Assembly (NCBI RefSeq): GCF_022347545.1
Contig: NZ_JAKREW010000043.1
Span: 1-34,818, forward strand
Source of the DNA: Terribium retamae
GTDB lineage: Bacteria; Pseudomonadota; Alphaproteobacteria; Rhizobiales; Rhizobiaceae
DNA length: 34,818 bases
Reading direction: 5' to 3'
The position numbers and the translations under genes were made by a program. Shown in pieces: positions 25,477-33,585 of this stretch (position 1 is its first letter; the number at the start of each line of letters is the position of its first letter). Under the pieces are notes generated by a model. It worked only from the letters and a program-made list of their open reading frames with translations. It was not told where the DNA came from and ran no database searches.

Positions 25477-25503
25477 GACGAAAGAGTTAGGCGCTTCCCG
25501 ACA
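25477..25503 (-). promoter_or_regulatory. Candidate ECF42-type promoter of the YCII-sigma operon
   Basis: On the minus strand TGTCGG (25498-25503) and CGTC (25477-25480) are spaced by 17 bases, ending 24 bases before the YCII start codon. This is close to the TGTCGA/CGTC-like motif I recall for ECF42 targets, so the operon is probably autoregulated. Confidence 0.5.
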
Positions 25504-25552
25504 CCACGTCGATAAAAAATCTGCGATTTTGGCCGATGTTCGTAGCGGCATC

Positions 25553-26425
25553 TCACGCCATGGGAATGACATCCACCGCCTGTGCTCCGGCCTGCCCGCC
25601 CGCAGTCTTGAGCACACCGACGATGGGCGCCACGTCGCCGTAGTCGCGGCCATAGCCGACGGTTATATGGTCGTTGGAGGCCCGCATGCCATTGGTTGGA
25701 TCGAATTCCTGCCAGCCGGCCTCGCGCCCGCACCAGACCCGCACCCAGGCATGCATGGCATCCGCGCCTTCCAGCCGCTCCTGGCCAGCGGGGGGAATTG
25801 TCCTCAGGAAGCCACTCACATAGCCCGCGGGGATGCCAATCCCCCGCAGGCCTGAAATCATAACGTGTGAAAAATCCTGACAGACACCGCGTTTGAGCGC
25901 GAAGGCATCGGAAGCACGCGTCTGGACGTCGGTGGCGGCGCCATCATAGGTGAAATCGCGTTGGATGCGGTTGCAGAGGTCCGTCGCGATCGCCACTACG
26001 GAGCCATCGCCGCTTTCTCGCGCATAGGCCGTGATCGCAGGATCCAAGCCGGCAAAATCAGTGGCTGTGAGAAAATGGTGCGGTGAATTCGGTTCGAGTG
26101 AGCGCACCGCCGCGATTTCGCGCGCAAGTCCAGCGACGCGCGGCGACACGTCCAGTCCGATTTCCGGCCGCGTGACGGCAACGCGCGCGTTCATGCGTAT
26201 GTCGAGCGTGCGATGCGCTTCACGAAAGGAGATCGCCGTCACGTTCGAGCCGAAGAAATCGTGGAAATCCGACCGCTCACTTGGCGCTGGCGCAAAAGAC
26301 AGCGACGCCGCGACGACGCGTTGACCACCGCCGAGATTTGCAGGCAGCACCCGTACCAGGTGACGCCCGCCGCCGGCCGCTGCTTCGTAATCGTAATGCA
26401 TGCTGAGACGGATGTCGTAGAGCAT
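25553..26425 (-). CDS. Transglutaminase-like cysteine protease-fold protein
   Basis: A 290-residue protein with an N-terminal beta-rich domain (the transglutaminase N-terminal region found in bacterial homologues) and a transglutaminase-like core. The catalytic triad is visible: Cys182 in RGVCQDFSH, His225 in AMHAWVRV, Asp242 in FDPTNG. No signal peptide is seen, so it is probably cytoplasmic. It lies 8 bases after the ATP-grasp/alpha-E gene with GAGGCG upstream, and this pairing is widely conserved. The pair is thought to make and trim or transfer peptide tags or small peptides, but no substrate is known. Confidence 0.88.
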   Translation of the reverse strand: MLYDIRLSMHYDYEAAAGGGRHLVRVLPANLGGGQRVVAASLSFAPAPSERSDFHDFFGSNVTAISFREAHRTLDIRMNARVAVTRPEIGLDVSPRVAGLAREIAAVRSLEPNSPHHFLTATDFAGLDPAITAYARESGDGSVVAIATDLCNRIQRDFTYDGAATDVQTRASDAFALKRGVCQDFSHVMISGLRGIGIPAGYVSGFLRTIPPAGQERLEGADAMHAWVRVWCGREAGWQEFDPTNGMRASNDHITVGYGRDYGDVAPIVGVLKTAGGQAGAQAVDVIPMA

Positions 26426-26433
26426 GAAACGCC

Positions 26434-28845
26434 TCAGCTGAAATAAGCCTTGGCGAGGCTGCTGTAGAGCCCGCCGATTTCGTCCGACAACGCATTGAGC
26501 GCCGCGGCCGTGATATCCGACGGTTCCTTGACCGCAAGCGCCGTGTTGAGCTTGAGCACGTCCTTGGCGGCCGGCGACAAATGTCCACTGCCGTTCTCAC
26601 CCGGCAGCAGACCTATCTCCATCTTCAGCCGCTCGATCTGGAAGAAGATCGAGCGCGGATTGAGCGGGTCGAGCACCAGAAGATCAACGACGGTTGTACG
26701 CCCCGCCTGCACGGGATATTGCCTGCGGTGGGTCATGACGCTGTCGCCGATCTCCAGCATCATATCGAGCGCGCCCTCCGGCGCATCGGCCCGCGTCAGC
26801 CGCGCCAGCACGCGTGCCGTCTGGATGCCGCGTTCCAGCCGACGCCCGATCTCCAGGAACCGCCAGCCGGTGAACCGGTACATGTTCTCATGCAACAGGC
26901 CGGAGAAGCCGGCAAGCTTGCGCAGGATCACCGTCATGGCGCGTGTGGCATCGTCACCGCGCGAAACCGTTGTCTCGAACAGATGCAGTGTCTTGGAAAG
27001 ATCCTTCAACGCCAGCCAGCCATCCGGCGAAAACCGGTCGCGTACCTGGCCGGCACTGTAGACGGCGCTATCCATCATATGGAGCAGGCCGTGCGGCACC
27101 GGATCGGTGACATCGATGCCGAGCGGGTCGAGATAAGCACGCAGTTCCTCGAGCAGCGGCATGGCCGGATCAGAGGTCTCGGCCAATCGCACATGATAGG
27201 CGCGCAGGATACGGGCGGTGTCTTCGGCGCGTTCGATGTAGCGGCCAAGCCACATCAGGTTTTCCGCCGCCCGGCTGGGCAAGCTGCCGGGCATCGTGCG
27301 ATCGAAGCCCTCGCTTTCGCGCGGGAACAGCGTCTCGCGCTGTACCGGCTTGTCGCTCACCACCCAGACATCGGCCGCCTGGCCGCCGCGCTGCATGGCA
27401 ATCGCCGTCGGATCGAGCGAGAAGCCGACGCGGGCGAAACCGCCGGGCATCACCGTCCAGCCATTCGGCGTGCGCGCCAGATAGACGCGAAGGCTGGCGG
27501 GACGCGGCTCCAACCGCCCGTCGACATAGACCGGCGTGGTCGAAAGCGTGACCGCTTCCTGACCTACGAAGGCGCCGCCGTCAGCTTCCATGCGCGCGAC
27601 CAGATCCGCGCGCGCCTCCGAGGACAGGGATGAACCCAACACGCTGACGCCATCATCTTCGAAGGCCAGACGGGTCGACAGCGCAGGTCCGACCACCATG
27701 CGGTCGAGATTGGCCAGCACGTGCCGGCGCTCCGTCTCCTGTCCGCACCACCAGCTTGCGACGGTCGGCAGCAAAAGGTCTTCCTTTGCCAATTCCTGGC
27801 TGATGCGCGGCAGGAACGCGAGCAGTGCACGCGTTTCCAGAAGTCCCGAACCCAATCCGTTCACCGAAGTGACCGTGCCTTGGCGCATTGCCTCGACCAG
27901 TCCCGGCGTGCCGATCTGCGAATCCGCCCGCAATTCCAGCGGATCGGCAAAGGCGGCGTCGAGACGGCGCCACAACACCGAGATCGGAACCAGGCCAGCC
28001 ACGGTGCGGACCATCAGCCGTCCCCTGGAGACGACGAGATCCTCGCCTTCGAGAAGCATGATGCCGAGATACCGCGCGATATAGGCGTGTTCGTAATATG
28101 TCTCGTTGAGAGGTCCCGGCGTCAGGATGGCTACACGGCCCCGCGAAGCCGCCGCAGCCGAATTCAAGGCATCGCGGAACCGGCGGAAGAAGCCGGCGAG
28201 GCGATGCACATGCATCTCGCCGTAAAGTTCCGAAAGCGCCCGCGTTGTGGCGACGCGGTTTTCCAGCGCGAAGCCGGCGCCGGAAGGGGCCTGCATGCGG
28301 TCGCCCAGCACCCACCAGCGCCCGTCCGGCCCACGTCCAAGCTCAAAGGCGCAGAAATGCAGGAAATAGCCACCCGCCGGCGTGGTGCCCGCCAATGGGC
28401 GCAGATATTCCGGGCTGTTCGCGATCAGGCCGGGCGGCAGCAGTCCTTTCGCCACCAATCTGTTGGGGCCATAAATATCGGCAGTAATCTGTTCGAAAAG
28501 ATCTGCACGCTGGATCAGGCCGGCGCTGATTGCCGACCATTCCTTGTCGTCGATCAGCAGCGGAACATGCGCCAGCGGCCAGGCCCGCTCATTGGTACCT
28601 GCCTTGTCGTAGACGCGGTAATAGACGCCTGCATCGCGCAGGTACTGGTCAGCCCTGGCAAAGCGCTGCGTCAGTTTTTCAGGGCCCAATGCCTGCAGCG
28701 CAGCAATAAGGGGTTTCCACAACGGTCGCGGATTGCCCGCGCCATCGACCATTTCGTCGACGACACCGTCGATCGGCCGATAATGCGCAAGCAGGCTGGA
28801 CGCCTGTCCGGCATGCTCCGATCGCTGCTGATTCCCGGTTGCCAT
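26434..28845 (-). CDS. Circularly permuted ATP-grasp / alpha-E fusion protein
   Basis: An 803-residue protein. The first ~470 residues match the circularly permuted type 2 ATP-grasp family (segments DAGVYYRVYD, LIDDKEWSAI, ILTPGPLNETYYEHAYIARYLG, LEGEDLVV, and VNGLGSGLLETRALLAFLP). The last ~310 residues match the alpha-helical alpha-E domain (SRAAENLMWLGRYIERAEDTARIL, and YPVQAGRTTVVDLLVLDPLNPRS near the end). In many bacteria these are two genes; here they are one. ATP-grasp enzymes join carboxylates to amines, so an amidoligase role is likely. The ATG at 28845 was chosen because similarity starts soon after; its ribosome-binding site is weak. Confidence 0.87.
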   Translation of the reverse strand: MATGNQQRSEHAGQASSLLAHYRPIDGVVDEMVDGAGNPRPLWKPLIAALQALGPEKLTQRFARADQYLRDAGVYYRVYDKAGTNERAWPLAHVPLLIDDKEWSAISAGLIQRADLFEQITADIYGPNRLVAKGLLPPGLIANSPEYLRPLAGTTPAGGYFLHFCAFELGRGPDGRWWVLGDRMQAPSGAGFALENRVATTRALSELYGEMHVHRLAGFFRRFRDALNSAAAASRGRVAILTPGPLNETYYEHAYIARYLGIMLLEGEDLVVSRGRLMVRTVAGLVPISVLWRRLDAAFADPLELRADSQIGTPGLVEAMRQGTVTSVNGLGSGLLETRALLAFLPRISQELAKEDLLLPTVASWWCGQETERRHVLANLDRMVVGPALSTRLAFEDDGVSVLGSSLSSEARADLVARMEADGGAFVGQEAVTLSTTPVYVDGRLEPRPASLRVYLARTPNGWTVMPGGFARVGFSLDPTAIAMQRGGQAADVWVVSDKPVQRETLFPRESEGFDRTMPGSLPSRAAENLMWLGRYIERAEDTARILRAYHVRLAETSDPAMPLLEELRAYLDPLGIDVTDPVPHGLLHMMDSAVYSAGQVRDRFSPDGWLALKDLSKTLHLFETTVSRGDDATRAMTVILRKLAGFSGLLHENMYRFTGWRFLEIGRRLERGIQTARVLARLTRADAPEGALDMMLEIGDSVMTHRRQYPVQAGRTTVVDLLVLDPLNPRSIFFQIERLKMEIGLLPGENGSGHLSPAAKDVLKLNTALAVKEPSDITAAALNALSDEIGGLYSSLAKAYFS

Positions 28846-29022
28846 AAATGATCTAGAACGTCGCTTGCAGCTTGAGGTCAAGTCTTGTCGACGACAGGCC
28901 CTCATATACACTTTCGCTCATCAAGCCTTGGCTGGCTCCAACGATCCGGCAACTGTCGCCTTTCATTTGCTCGCCTCCTTGTGTAAAGCGTTGCCAGCAA
29001 ACTCCCAAAATGGGCCAAAGCC

Positions 29023-29628
29023 ATGGACAAGTTCACCAAGCTCACCGGCGTCGCCGCTCCCCTGCCGATCGTCAATGTCGACACCGACATGATCATCCCG
29101 AAGGATTATCTCAAGACGATCAAGCGTACCGGACTTGGCAAGGGGCTGTTTGCCGAGATGCGCTTCAATGAAGATGGCTCCGAGAACCCGGAGTTCGTGC
29201 TGAACAAGCCGGCTTACCGCAAGGCGCAGATCCTCGTCGCCGGCGACAATTTCGGGTGCGGCTCCAGCCGCGAGCACGCTCCCTGGGCTCTGCTCGATTT
29301 CGGCATCCGCTGCGTGATTTCGACCTCTTTCGCCGACATCTTCTACAACAACTGTTTCAAGAACGGCATTCTGCCGATCACGGTCAGCCAGGAAGACCTC
29401 GACAAGCTGATGGACGATGCCGAGCGCGGCGCCAACGCCACCCTCTCGGTCGACCTCGAAGCCAAGGAAATCCGTGGCCCGGATGGCGGCGTCGTCACCT
29501 TCGACCTCGACGATTTCAAGCGCCACTGCCTGCTCAATGGTCTCGATGACATCGGCCTGACGATGGAGAAATCCAACGCCATCGCCAGCTTCGAAAAGCG
29601 CAACGCCGAGCAGCGCCCCTGGGCCTGA
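29023..29628 (+). CDS. leuD: 3-isopropylmalate dehydratase small subunit
   Basis: A 201-residue aconitase-swivel domain protein. It shows the LeuD start (LTGVAAPLPIVNVDTDMIIPK), GDNFGCGSSREHAPWAL, and the FADIFYNNCFKNGILP stretch. With LeuC (not in the window) it isomerises 2-isopropylmalate to 3-isopropylmalate in leucine synthesis. It is divergent from the ATP-grasp gene across 177 bases; I could not assign promoters there with confidence. The ribosome-binding site is weak. Confidence 0.95.
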   Translation: MDKFTKLTGVAAPLPIVNVDTDMIIPKDYLKTIKRTGLGKGLFAEMRFNEDGSENPEFVLNKPAYRKAQILVAGDNFGCGSSREHAPWALLDFGIRCVISTSFADIFYNNCFKNGILPITVSQEDLDKLMDDAERGANATLSVDLEAKEIRGPDGGVVTFDLDDFKRHCLLNGLDDIGLTMEKSNAIASFEKRNAEQRPWA

Positions 29629-29637
29629 CGCTTTAGT

Positions 29638-29697
29638 CGAATGATGCTCCGGCAGACTTTGCCGACCCTTTCGCTTCGGGCAGAATCATGATCGTCT
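29638..29697. repeat. Possible dispersed palindromic repeat downstream of leuD
   Basis: The stretch begins GAATGATGCTCCGG and ends TTCGGGCAGAATCATGATC, so the two ends are imperfect reverse complements around a GC-rich middle. It resembles the GATCATG/CCGAAAA type of rhizobial intergenic repeat, but is diverged. It may end leuD transcription. Confidence 0.4.
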
Positions 29698-29751
29698 AAC
29701 CTGGGCGGCGATGGCAGCGGAATGGTTGTAGCCGCGCCTATGGGGGCTACA

Positions 29752-30648
29752 ATGAGATTGTTTCCACGCCTTTTAGCGGCAGGCCTTCTTTTGACAGGCT
29801 TGACCGAGATTGCCCTTGCGCAGGAACCTGCCGCGCAGGATGCCCCTGCCGCCACCAACGCATCGGCAAACGCCAACGAGAAGCTGGCTTCGGTGCCTTT
29901 CGCCGGCGGCACCTTTACTATCACCGAAGGCAATGGCGACGAGCCGCCAGAGAGAATGGCGCTGAACTATGAAGGCAAGGAAATCGCGCACGACTATTTC
30001 ATCTCTTTCAACCGGGTCACCAAAATCGGCGACATCGATGTTGCGCTGTTCAATCTCGAAAACGGCGGTGCCGGATGCAGACCCAGAGTCCTGATTTTTT
30101 GGAAGAAGGAAGGCAGCGCTACGCTCCAGAGCGAGCGGTCGGAGGAGGACGATTGCGGCCAACTGTGGATGGCAGTTGCCGATGACGTTATCTATTTCAT
30201 GCCCGATGTGTTGCCGGGGGGTGATTCCAAGAGCGTCGTGCAGTGGACGCCGCTGGGCGGCCTAGCGACCGCCGGCCGATTGAGCTTTGCGCCCGATCCC
30301 AATACAGGCTGGGACGATATTGATCTGTCGGGCGGCTGGGGCATCGTCCATGCATTCACAAACGAAGCCGTCTACAAGACCGCCGAAAAGATGCTCGGCG
30401 GCCGACTGTTTAACGTCGCCGAAAGCTTGCTGATCAGTGAAGACGTCAGAAAAACCCGATCCGGCGTCTTTTATGGTAGCGGTAACAAGCCACATAATAG
30501 CTCCCTTGGTCGAGCCTTCATGGCGGTCGACGCTAAGGATAGGAAACTCTATTTCTACTTGGAGTCCGACGGGTCGGAACCGCAGGCTTGGCCTGCGCTG
30601 AAGGACTGGCCCAAGGAGATCAAAGACGAATTGGATCTGCCACTTTGA
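29752..30648 (+). CDS. Secreted protein of unknown function, paralogue 1
   Basis: A 298-residue protein with a clear signal peptide (MRLFPRLLAAGLLLTG to ALA before QEP), then a low-complexity Ala/Asn linker and a globular domain starting at VPFAGGTFTITE. I do not recognise the family. It is homologous to the next gene along its whole length: shared segments are VALFN, GSATLQSER (GSAKLQSVR), NTGWDDID, NEAVYKTAEKMLGG and FMAVDAKDRKLYF. Two cysteines (in GAGCRP and DDCGQ) are shared and may form a disulfide; a second cysteine pair present in paralogue 2 is absent here. The ATG at 29752 is favoured by GGGGG upstream and by the signal peptide; in-frame ATGs exist at 29722 and 29740. Confidence 0.8.
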   Translation: MRLFPRLLAAGLLLTGLTEIALAQEPAAQDAPAATNASANANEKLASVPFAGGTFTITEGNGDEPPERMALNYEGKEIAHDYFISFNRVTKIGDIDVALFNLENGGAGCRPRVLIFWKKEGSATLQSERSEEDDCGQLWMAVADDVIYFMPDVLPGGDSKSVVQWTPLGGLATAGRLSFAPDPNTGWDDIDLSGGWGIVHAFTNEAVYKTAEKMLGGRLFNVAESLLISEDVRKTRSGVFYGSGNKPHNSSLGRAFMAVDAKDRKLYFYLESDGSEPQAWPALKDWPKEIKDELDLPL

Positions 30649-30684
30649 TCTCGCCGTCCGCCAAGCCGTTAGGGAGAACCATCG

Positions 30685-30741
30685 ATGAGCAGATTGATCT
30701 CGACGGGCTTTGAGAAGACGACAGGTGATTTTTGCGCCGCC
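30685..30741 (+). pseudogene. Duplicated 5' remnant of the downstream RidA-family gene
   Basis: The first ~19 codons here read MSRLISTGFEKTTGDF..., matching MRRLISTGSPFEKTAGY... at the start of the RidA-family gene at 31680. The match includes the ribosome-binding region (GGGAGAACCATCG versus GGGAGGACTATCG) and about 60 bases of coding DNA, with a two-codon deletion. After that the sequence passes into the secreted paralogue. It is best explained as the junction left by a tandem duplication of a paralogue-RidA unit. Confidence 0.75.
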
Positions 30742-31647
30742 GCAATGGGACCGTTTTCCCGCCTCCTGGCGGCAGGCCTTTTTGCGATCGGTTTGACCGG
30801 AAGTGTCCTCGCGCAGGAGCAGGCTCCTGCCTCGCAGGAGGCTCCCGCTGCAGACAACGTCGCGCCCGCCGATGGCAACGAAAAGCCGGCGCCGGTTCCC
30901 TTCGCAGGCGGCACCTTCACCATCACCGAGCAGCCGGAGATGGACAAAATCCTGGCCTATGACGGTGAGGAAATTGCTAGGGACTACTATGTCGGCCTCG
31001 ACCGGATCGTGAAAGTGGCTGGCATCGACGTCGCCCTGTTCAATGTCGGATCGGGCGGCAACCAGTGCGGCCCCGCGACCATTATCACTTGGAAGCCGGA
31101 AGGCAGCGCCAAGCTCCAAAGCGTTCGGGTCGAACAGGATGAATGCGGCGCACCACCGGCAGCCGTCGCAGAAAACGGCATCTATTTCGTGCCCTATCTC
31201 ATGCCTGGCGATTCCAACGATGCTTTGCAATGGACACCACAGGATGGTCTGCAGATTTCCGGCCAATTGACCTACAAGCCCCAACCCAACACCGGCTGGA
31301 ACGACATCGACCCGTCGAAATACCAGAACATCATCGACGCGTTCCATAACGAGGCTGTCTATCGGGCCGCCGAGAAACTGCTCGGCGACCAGATAGGCAA
31401 TGTCGCGACCAGCCTGCTGGTCGGCGGTGGCACGGAAAGGACGGCGTCCGGCGCCTTCTACGCCACCGGCTGCGTGCCGCATGCCTGTGGCGGCAGCAAC
31501 GGCTTCATGGCGGTCGACGCCAAGAACAAGGCGCTCTACTTCGCTCAACAGACTGACAAGCCTGAGCCGAACACCTGGCCAGCACTACAGGAATGGCCGG
31601 ACGAGATGAAGGACGCCCTGAAAAAGGCGCTCCAGCAACCGCAATAG
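30685..31647 (+). CDS. Secreted protein of unknown function, paralogue 2 (with RidA-derived 5' end)
   Basis: A 320-residue protein if read from the ATG at 30685; the internal ATG at 30745 (MGPFSRLLAAGLFAIG) gives 300 residues and a normal signal peptide ending VLA before QEQ. The good ribosome-binding site belongs to the upstream start, inherited from the RidA remnant, whereas the ATG at 30745 has no well-placed site. The product may therefore carry a 20-residue extension before the signal peptide. The mature part parallels paralogue 1 (VPFAGGTFTITE, NTGWNDID, NEAVYRAAEKLLG, FMAVDAKNKALYF). It has two cysteines in GNQCG and DECG and an extra pair in TGCVPHACGG. Function is unknown. Confidence 0.8.
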   Translation: MSRLISTGFEKTTGDFCAAAMGPFSRLLAAGLFAIGLTGSVLAQEQAPASQEAPAADNVAPADGNEKPAPVPFAGGTFTITEQPEMDKILAYDGEEIARDYYVGLDRIVKVAGIDVALFNVGSGGNQCGPATIITWKPEGSAKLQSVRVEQDECGAPPAAVAENGIYFVPYLMPGDSNDALQWTPQDGLQISGQLTYKPQPNTGWNDIDPSKYQNIIDAFHNEAVYRAAEKLLGDQIGNVATSLLVGGGTERTASGAFYATGCVPHACGGSNGFMAVDAKNKALYFAQQTDKPEPNTWPALQEWPDEMKDALKKALQQPQ

Positions 31648-31679
31648 CGCCCATCGAGGCGCGCCCGGGAGGACTATCG

Positions 31680-32072
31680 ATGCGCAGACTGATCTCGACG
31701 GGTTCGCCCTTCGAAAAGACGGCAGGGTATTCGCGCGCCGTCGTGCAGGGTGACTGGTGCTTCGTCGCCGGCACCACCGGTTACGATTACACGACGATGA
31801 CCATGCCGGACAGCGTCGAGGCGCAGACCCGCAACTGCATGGAGACCATCGCCAGGGCGCTCAAGGAAGGCGGCTTCGAATTGGCTGATGTCGTGCGCGC
31901 CCACTATTACATCACCGACCAGAACGACGTGGACAAGGTCTTTCCCATCCTTGGCGAATATTTCGGTGATATCCGTCCCGCTGCGACCATGATCGTCTGC
32001 CTGCTCAACAAGCCGGAAATGAAGATCGAGATCGAGGTTACAGCTCTGCGCCGCAGTGCAACGGGCTTATGA
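31680..32072 (+). CDS. RidA / YjgF-YER057c-UK114 family protein
   Basis: A 130-residue RidA-family protein. It shows the N-terminal RLISTGSPFEKTAGYSRAV, GTTGYDYTTMTMP, and RPAATMIVCLLNKPEMKIEIE with the arginine that marks enamine/imine deaminases. Canonical RidA removes reactive 2-aminoacrylate; this one belongs to a less typical branch, so substrate is uncertain. GGGAGGA precedes the ATG at 31680, and the stop overlaps the next start (ATGA). Its 5' end is duplicated at 30685. Confidence 0.85.
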   Translation: MRRLISTGSPFEKTAGYSRAVVQGDWCFVAGTTGYDYTTMTMPDSVEAQTRNCMETIARALKEGGFELADVVRAHYYITDQNDVDKVFPILGEYFGDIRPAATMIVCLLNKPEMKIEIEVTALRRSATGL

Positions 32073-32419
32073 CGGTCAAACGCATCGTCGCCAACGTTGC
32101 CACCGCCGATGTTGCGGCGGCCAGGCGTTTCTACGGCGACGTGCTCGGCCTCGATATCCTCATGGACCACGGCTGGATCGCCACCTACGGCAACAGTGAA
32201 CGCATGACCGTGCAGGTCTCCTTTGCGGAACAGGGCGGCGGCGAAGCGCCGGTGCCCGATCTTTCCATCGAGGTGGACGATGTCGACGCCGTGCTTGCCG
32301 ACGTTAGGAAGGCCGGCTTCACCGTCGAATACGGCCCGTCCGACGAGCCATGGGGGGTGCGCCGTTTCTTTGTGCGCGACCCCTTCGGCAAGCTGGTCAA
32401 CATCCTCCAGCACGATTGA
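32069..32419 (+). CDS. VOC-superfamily (glyoxalase/bleomycin-resistance-like) protein
   Basis: A 116-residue VOC-fold protein with two beta-alpha-beta-beta-beta halves: RRFYGDVLGLDILMD in the first, and SIEVDDVDAVLADVRKAGF, then FFVRDPFGKLVNILQHD in the second. Members are metal-dependent lyases, dioxygenases or binding proteins; which one cannot be told. It is translationally coupled to the RidA-family gene, which suggests a joint role in handling a reactive small molecule (inference). It converges on the oxidoreductase gene after 26 bases. Confidence 0.87.
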   Translation: MTVKRIVANVATADVAAARRFYGDVLGLDILMDHGWIATYGNSERMTVQVSFAEQGGGEAPVPDLSIEVDDVDAVLADVRKAGFTVEYGPSDEPWGVRRFFVRDPFGKLVNILQHD

Positions 32420-32445
32420 GCGGTCGCGAGCGCGGTTCGATCGGC

Positions 32446-33411
32446 TCAGCCCGCCTTGGCGTGAAACGCCTCCACCGCACGCTGGACCCTGAGGCCGGCG
32501 GCAAAATCCGCCAGGTTGGTTTGCGGCTCGCCACGGATCGCCCGCGCGAAGGCAGAGAGACGGGTGTATTCCGACCCTCGTGCGCCGCTGAGAGCCACGT
32601 TCTGCCAGCTCTCGCCGACGGAAACTTCCAATTCTCCCCAATTGCGCAAGCGGTAGGCGCGACGGCTGCCGGCTATGGTCCATTCGTAGGACTCAGGCAC
32701 CGCGAGGCCAGCCTGGCCGAATACGCGCACCGGAACGCCTCCTGCCCGAAACAGGCCGAAGGCCGAGATTTCGCTCGCGTCCTTTCCTTGGGGAAAATCC
32801 AGAGACACGAACACCGGCTCCAGTTCGCCGATGAGCCGATCGGTCAGATAGGCAAAATGCGAAAAGACCTCGCGGACGAACCCACCCTCGGCTCTACCAG
32901 ACAGCCAGCTTGCGTCAGTCTGAAAAGCGCGCGGCCATTGCGGAAAGGCCAGCCTGATTTCGACGCTGCCGACGCTGCCGAGTTCGCCCGCACCAAGGGC
33001 GCGCTCGATTTCCAGCGTGGCATGCCGGTCAGCCAGCGCGAAATTGACGGCGTTCGCTACGCCTGTCGTGCGGGCAAGATCGGCCATCGCCTCCCCTTCG
33101 GCCAGGTCGACGGCAAGCGGCTTTTCGCAGAAGACAGCCTTGCCGGCGCGCATCGCCGCCATCGCATATGCAGCGTGAAATCGCGGAGGCGTGGCGATAT
33201 AGACGGCGTCGAGATTTTCCGCGGCCACGACAGCCTCCGGCTCGGTGGTAAAGTCGATGCCAGAATATTTGCGGCGCTCGCGGGCCACCGCCGCCTCGTT
33301 GACGTCGGCGCAAAGCACGACCTTGAAGTCGTCGTGGCTCGCAGCCGCTTCCAGCAGCTCGGTCCCCATGGCCCCAAGGCCGATGATGCCCAGACCTATA
33401 CGCTTGCTCAT
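32446..33411 (-). CDS. Gfo/Idh/MocA family oxidoreductase
   Basis: A 321-residue NAD(P)-dependent dehydrogenase. It shows the N-terminal Rossmann motif GIIGLGAMG, YIATPPRFHA, and the catalytic EKPLAVD (Lys) motif. A C-terminal alpha/beta domain follows, with a FSHFAYLTDRL segment where the family's active-site HxxD-like residues sit. Members oxidise sugars, inositols or related polyols; the substrate here is unknown. It is the only minus-strand gene between leuD and leuB and is divergent from leuB across 174 bases. Confidence 0.87.
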   Translation of the reverse strand: MSKRIGLGIIGLGAMGTELLEAAASHDDFKVVLCADVNEAAVARERRKYSGIDFTTEPEAVVAAENLDAVYIATPPRFHAAYAMAAMRAGKAVFCEKPLAVDLAEGEAMADLARTTGVANAVNFALADRHATLEIERALGAGELGSVGSVEIRLAFPQWPRAFQTDASWLSGRAEGGFVREVFSHFAYLTDRLIGELEPVFVSLDFPQGKDASEISAFGLFRAGGVPVRVFGQAGLAVPESYEWTIAGSRRAYRLRNWGELEVSVGESWQNVALSGARGSEYTRLSAFARAIRGEPQTNLADFAAGLRVQRAVEAFHAKAG

Positions 33412-33532
33412 GCCGGATGCTCCAAGTCCGTTTCATCGGCACTACGTCGCGAGCGTCGCCCGACTTGCATTCAGTTGCTCGCTTTGTCGGGTCCACGCAG
33501 GACTTCCAGTGCCAACGGACTTGCACCACAAC

Positions 33533-33553
33533 AGCCTTGCCGTTAGCAAGGCT
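33533..33553 (+). other. Perfect hairpin in the leader of leuB
   Basis: AGCCTTGC (33533-33540) and GCAAGGCT (33546-33553) form a perfect 8-base-pair stem with a 5-base loop, 32 bases before the leuB start. It is not followed by a T-run, so an intrinsic terminator is unlikely. It could be an mRNA 5' structure or a protein-binding palindrome. No leucine-rich leader peptide is seen. Confidence 0.5.
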
Positions 33554-33585
33554 GCAATTCTCCGAACCCGTGGAAGGTCCTTTAG

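Noticed and set aside
27721..28851. 376-residue plus-strand open frame
   Set aside because: Antisense to the ATP-grasp/alpha-E gene, with no domain and biased composition.
30262..31548. 428-residue open frame on the minus strand across the two secreted paralogues
   Set aside because: It is antisense to two genes with signal peptides and clear mutual homology; the repeat-like look of its product simply mirrors the tandem duplication.
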